Below, piece after piece: positions 6,676-8,498 of a stretch of DNA of 8,498 nucleotides. Numbering within the stretch: the first letter of the stretch is position 1; the number at the start of each line of letters is the position of its first letter. This DNA comes from an uncultured Muribaculaceae bacterium (GTDB lineage: Bacteria; Bacteroidota; Bacteroidia; Bacteroidales; Muribaculaceae). The position numbers and the translations under genes were made by a program. The stretch is taken from the NCBI GenBank assembly GCA_910583795.1, contig CAJTZQ010000106.1, positions 1 to 8,498 on the forward strand. Direction: 5' to 3'. The notes beneath the pieces are model-generated. The model was given only the letters and a program-made list of their open reading frames with translations, made no database searches and had not been told where the DNA came from.

Positions 6676-8049
6676 TTATTTTCCTGCAAGCTTAAGGATC
6701 TTCTTCGGAAGATCTGTGTTGTCATTGAAATTAGTGAACTTGTTGGCACCGACACCGATAACATAGACAGGGACCGGATGTCCTGTATGATCACCTGTGG
6801 TCCAGCCGAACCCGCTCTTGGAATTCAAAATAGAAAATGCCTGGTCAACAAATTCCCAAGGCTTTTTCTTCATGAATGCGATAGCGTAAGAATCGCGTAA
6901 GTCATTCAATTCGCTATCAGTCAGTTTCACAGCTGTGCCGAAACCGAGTTTCTCTGCAAGGAATGCCTGCATCTCATCCCATGAAGGAGTTTTCCCCTCT
7001 TTCACGAGTTCATAACAATATTCATTGAATTTATCCTTTGAAATTCTTTGGGCGCGTGCCACTTCGGGGCGTGCGCTGTAGCCTGTGGCATCGCAACCTA
7101 CCGACATTCCGCCGGTCTCATGATCGGCAGTGACAAGAATCAATGTCTCGTTGGGATGCTTGAGATAGAAATCATAAGCAATCTTAAGGGCGTTGTCAAA
7201 ATTTTTCACCTCCCTCACAGACGCACCGCCGTCGTTGCTATGTCCGTTATGATCGATACTTCCACCCTCTACCATCATGAAAAACTTTTTAGGATTTGTG
7301 CGCATAAGATGGTCAAGGCACGCCTGAGTCATTTCGGGAAGGGTCAGTGCATTTTCAAGTGAATCCACTGCAAGACCAACCTCATTGCTCATCTTATCGT
7401 GGAATGGGCTTAACACGAGCTGCTTCTTAGCTTTTTTGTCGATACCGTCAAGTCCGTAGCTGACTGCAACATTATTTTTCTTGAAGAGATCCATGAGTCC
7501 GTTGTCGTTTCCATCCTTGTCTTTTGTGCCTCTCAAAGAAGCGCCTGCTGCAAACTGATAACCGGATTCGGCAAGATCTTTGCCGATTTCGTAAAACATG
7601 CTCCTGTGAGGCACATGGGTATAGAATGCTCCCGGAGTTGCGTCGTCGATAGCGACGGTAGTTACAAGACCAACTCCATAACCGTTTTCAAACAAAGTGC
7701 GCGCTATGGAAGTGACGGCTACTGTGTCGGCGTTCATACCGAGCATCCCGTTCTTGGTCTTATGTCCTGTGGAAAGAGCCGTGCCGGCTGCTGCGGAATC
7801 TGTTACATCTGAACTTGCCGAATGAGTCGTGATAAGCGACACTACCGGGAAGGTGGTCATCAGCAACGGTTCATCGTTACCAAGTACTTTCTTATTGAAC
7901 AGCTGGGCGTTAGTAACCTCTGCGCTACCCATTCCATCTCCTATAAAATAGAAGATATACTTGAGATTGGCTCCGTAAGAAACCGATGATGCGAGTAGCA
8001 ATGCAGCTCCTGAGAGCAAAGCCTTGCGCGTCAAATTAAAAAATTTCAT
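6676..8049 (-). CDS. phoA: Alkaline phosphatase, exported
   Basis: Metal-dependent phosphomonoesterase of the PhoA family (EC 3.1.3.1), 457 aa, a usual length. Residues 1-26 are a type I signal peptide (Lys/Arg at 2, 8 and 9, a hydrophobic stretch 11-20, cleavage near SYG-A), so it acts in the periplasm or outside. Metal and catalytic residues are all present: Asp38 (GDGMG), nucleophile Ser85 in TDSAAAG, Asp136 and Thr138 (DDATP), phosphate-binding Arg149, Glu261, Asp266 and His270 (EGGSIDHNGH), Asp309-His310 (TADHE) and His421 (DHTGHP). Relative to E. coli, the Mg-site Asp153 equivalent is kept (Asp136), while the Lys328 position is His267. The gene has its own promoter, ends near several hairpins, and has repeat arrays upstream. 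Phosphate-starvation control is typical of the family, but no such site is identifiable here. Confidence 0.95.
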   Translation of the reverse strand: MKFFNLTRKALLSGAALLLASSVSYGANLKYIFYFIGDGMGSAEVTNAQLFNKKVLGNDEPLLMTTFPVVSLITTHSASSDVTDSAAAGTALSTGHKTKNGMLGMNADTVAVTSIARTLFENGYGVGLVTTVAIDDATPGAFYTHVPHRSMFYEIGKDLAESGYQFAAGASLRGTKDKDGNDNGLMDLFKKNNVAVSYGLDGIDKKAKKQLVLSPFHDKMSNEVGLAVDSLENALTLPEMTQACLDHLMRTNPKKFFMMVEGGSIDHNGHSNDGGASVREVKNFDNALKIAYDFYLKHPNETLILVTADHETGGMSVGCDATGYSARPEVARAQRISKDKFNEYCYELVKEGKTPSWDEMQAFLAEKLGFGTAVKLTDSELNDLRDSYAIAFMKKKPWEFVDQAFSILNSKSGFGWTTGDHTGHPVPVYVIGVGANKFTNFNDNTDLPKKILKLAGK

Positions 8050-8091
8050 GCGATATCAGTTAGATTATTAAAGTTTCATTAGTTCGCATCA

Positions 8092-8099
8092 CAAAGTTA
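8092..8099 (-). promoter_or_regulatory. -7 element of the phosphatase promoter
   Basis: On the minus strand the sequence reads TAACTTTG, an exact TAnnTTTG, 42 bp before the ATG (8049). No TTTG or TTG was found at 19-21 bp upstream of it, so the -33 part is missing or an activator is needed. Predicted 5' UTR is about 37 nt. The GT-rich repeats begin some 35 bp further upstream. Confidence 0.45.
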
Positions 8100-8133
8100 A
8101 TAAATTTATTTTAATATAGCTTTGAAAGATTTT

Positions 8134-8174
8134 AGTTTTCCGTTGTCAGTTTTCCGTTGTCAGTTTTCCGTTGT
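8134..8174. repeat. 14-bp tandem repeat made of two heptamers
   Basis: The unit AGTTTTCCGTTGTC occurs at 8134-8147 and 8148-8161 exactly, then as a 13-base partial copy at 8162-8174. It can be read as alternating GTTTTCC and GTTGTCA heptamers. It lies upstream of the phosphatase promoter. Confidence 0.9.
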
Positions 8175-8200
8175 TCGCTGCTATACGCTCTGACCCCTTG

Positions 8201-8284
8201 GTTGTAAGTTGTAGGGTGGAGGTTTTATGTTGTAGGTTGTAGGTTGTATGTTGTATGTTGTAGGTGGTAAGTTGTAAGTTTTCT
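8201..8284. repeat. GTTGTAG-type heptamer array, 12 units
   Basis: Twelve consecutive 7-mers in one unbroken register from 8201. Eight are GTTGTA followed by A, G or T; the others are variants (GGTGGAG, GTTTTAT, GTGGTAA, GTTTTCT). Variation is by substitution only, with no indels. The plus strand is almost free of C through this stretch. Confidence 0.9.
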
Positions 8285-8300
8285 CCCCCCAAATTAATCT

Positions 8301-8446
8301 TAAATTCTAAACTCCAAATCCTAAACTCTAAACCCTAAACCTAAACTCCAAACCCTAAAACCTAAAACCTAAACCATAAACTCCAAACCCTAAACTCTAA
8401 ACCCTAAACTCTAAACCCTAAACTCTAAACTCTAAACCCTAAATAT
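8301..8446. repeat. TAAACYC heptamer array, about 21 units
   Basis: Units are mainly TAAACTC and TAAACCC, often alternating, with variants CAAACCC, TAAAACC, CAAATCC, TAAACCA and one 6-mer (8336-8341). The plus strand is A/C-rich, opposite in bias to the preceding array, and the change occurs across the C-run at 8285-8290. Six exact CCCTAAA words occur. The last unit, TAAATAT, supplies part of the stop codon of the partial minus-strand gene at the right edge. Together with 8134-8284 it fills most of the 389-bp gene-free stretch between 8049 and 8439. Confidence 0.92.
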
Positions 8447-8498
8447 CGTAGCTCAAGAGTTCGTTGACACTTTCATACCGCCTTAGAAGTTGTAAAGC
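8439..8498 (-). CDS. Probable C-terminal end of a minus-strand gene (partial)
   Basis: Reading the minus strand from base 8498 gives 19 open codons and a TAG stop at 8441-8439. The peptide, ending RRYESVNELLSYDI, looks like a normal amphipathic protein end, and the base composition changes sharply from repeat to gene-like exactly at the stop. The reading frame is open to the window edge, so the start and function are outside. I cannot name the family. The piece is short enough to be open by chance, hence the modest confidence. Confidence 0.45.
   Translation of the reverse strand, partial: ALQLLRRYESVNELLSYDI

Noticed and set aside
8301..8446. A CRISPR array or true telomere end
   Set aside because: There are no 20-40 bp repeats separated by unique spacers, units are contiguous 7-mers, and the sequence continues into gene-like DNA on the right. 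Neighbouring genes are plainly bacterial.
8285..8446. Large inverted repeat formed by the GTTGTAG and TAAACYC arrays
   Set aside because: The units are opposite in strand bias but not complementary: CTACAAC against GTTTAGG pairs only with a bulge in each 7-mer, so no stable long stem is expected.

Overview
The window looks like chromosomal DNA of a gut-type Bacteroidota, most likely order Bacteroidales. Evidence: no Shine-Dalgarno sequences before the genes, promoter elements of the Bacteroidota type (-7 TAnnTTTG, in one case with a -33 TTTG 19 bp away), a lipoprotein prolyl oligopeptidase, AT-rich intergenic DNA, and heptanucleotide repeats. A family-level placement such as Muribaculaceae is a guess.

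Layout, left to right. 1-255: gene-free, AT-rich leader with a rho-independent terminator (64-96), a 14-bp palindrome and a promoter for the first gene. 256-2385 (+): secreted, lipid-anchored prolyl oligopeptidase with all catalytic residues. 2386-2582: bidirectional terminator hairpin, then a short (CTCAAAA)4 array that stops one base from the stop codon of the next gene. 2583-3485 (-): unrecognised exported protein, probably an outer-membrane beta-barrel. 3486-3733: divergent promoter region; the lysC side has a leader of about 90 nt with a direct repeat and two hairpins. 3734-6522 (+): a tight three-gene unit, lysC, lysA and a 101-aa putative zinc-binding protein, with gaps of 12 and 11 nt, ended by a very strong 19-bp hairpin. 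6676-8049 (-): exported alkaline phosphatase with complete metal site. 8050-8438: no gene apart from the phosphatase promoter; most of it is three kinds of 7-bp-period tandem repeat. 8439-8498 (-): probable last 19 codons of a gene that continues outside the window.

Function. LysC (first step of the aspartate pathway) and LysA (last step to lysine) bracket the lysine/meso-diaminopimelate branch and appear co-transcribed; the LysC ACT domain keeps the residues of the lysine-inhibited E. coli enzyme, so end-product control at protein level is likely. The peptidase, barrel and phosphatase are envelope or periplasmic proteins with their own promoters and no clear link to lysine synthesis.

Most of the window is ordinary metabolism. 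The part most worth a second look is the heptamer repeats: the arrays can be written as GTT-initiated 7-mers on one strand or the other, and two arrays begin directly at stop codons of minus-strand genes.
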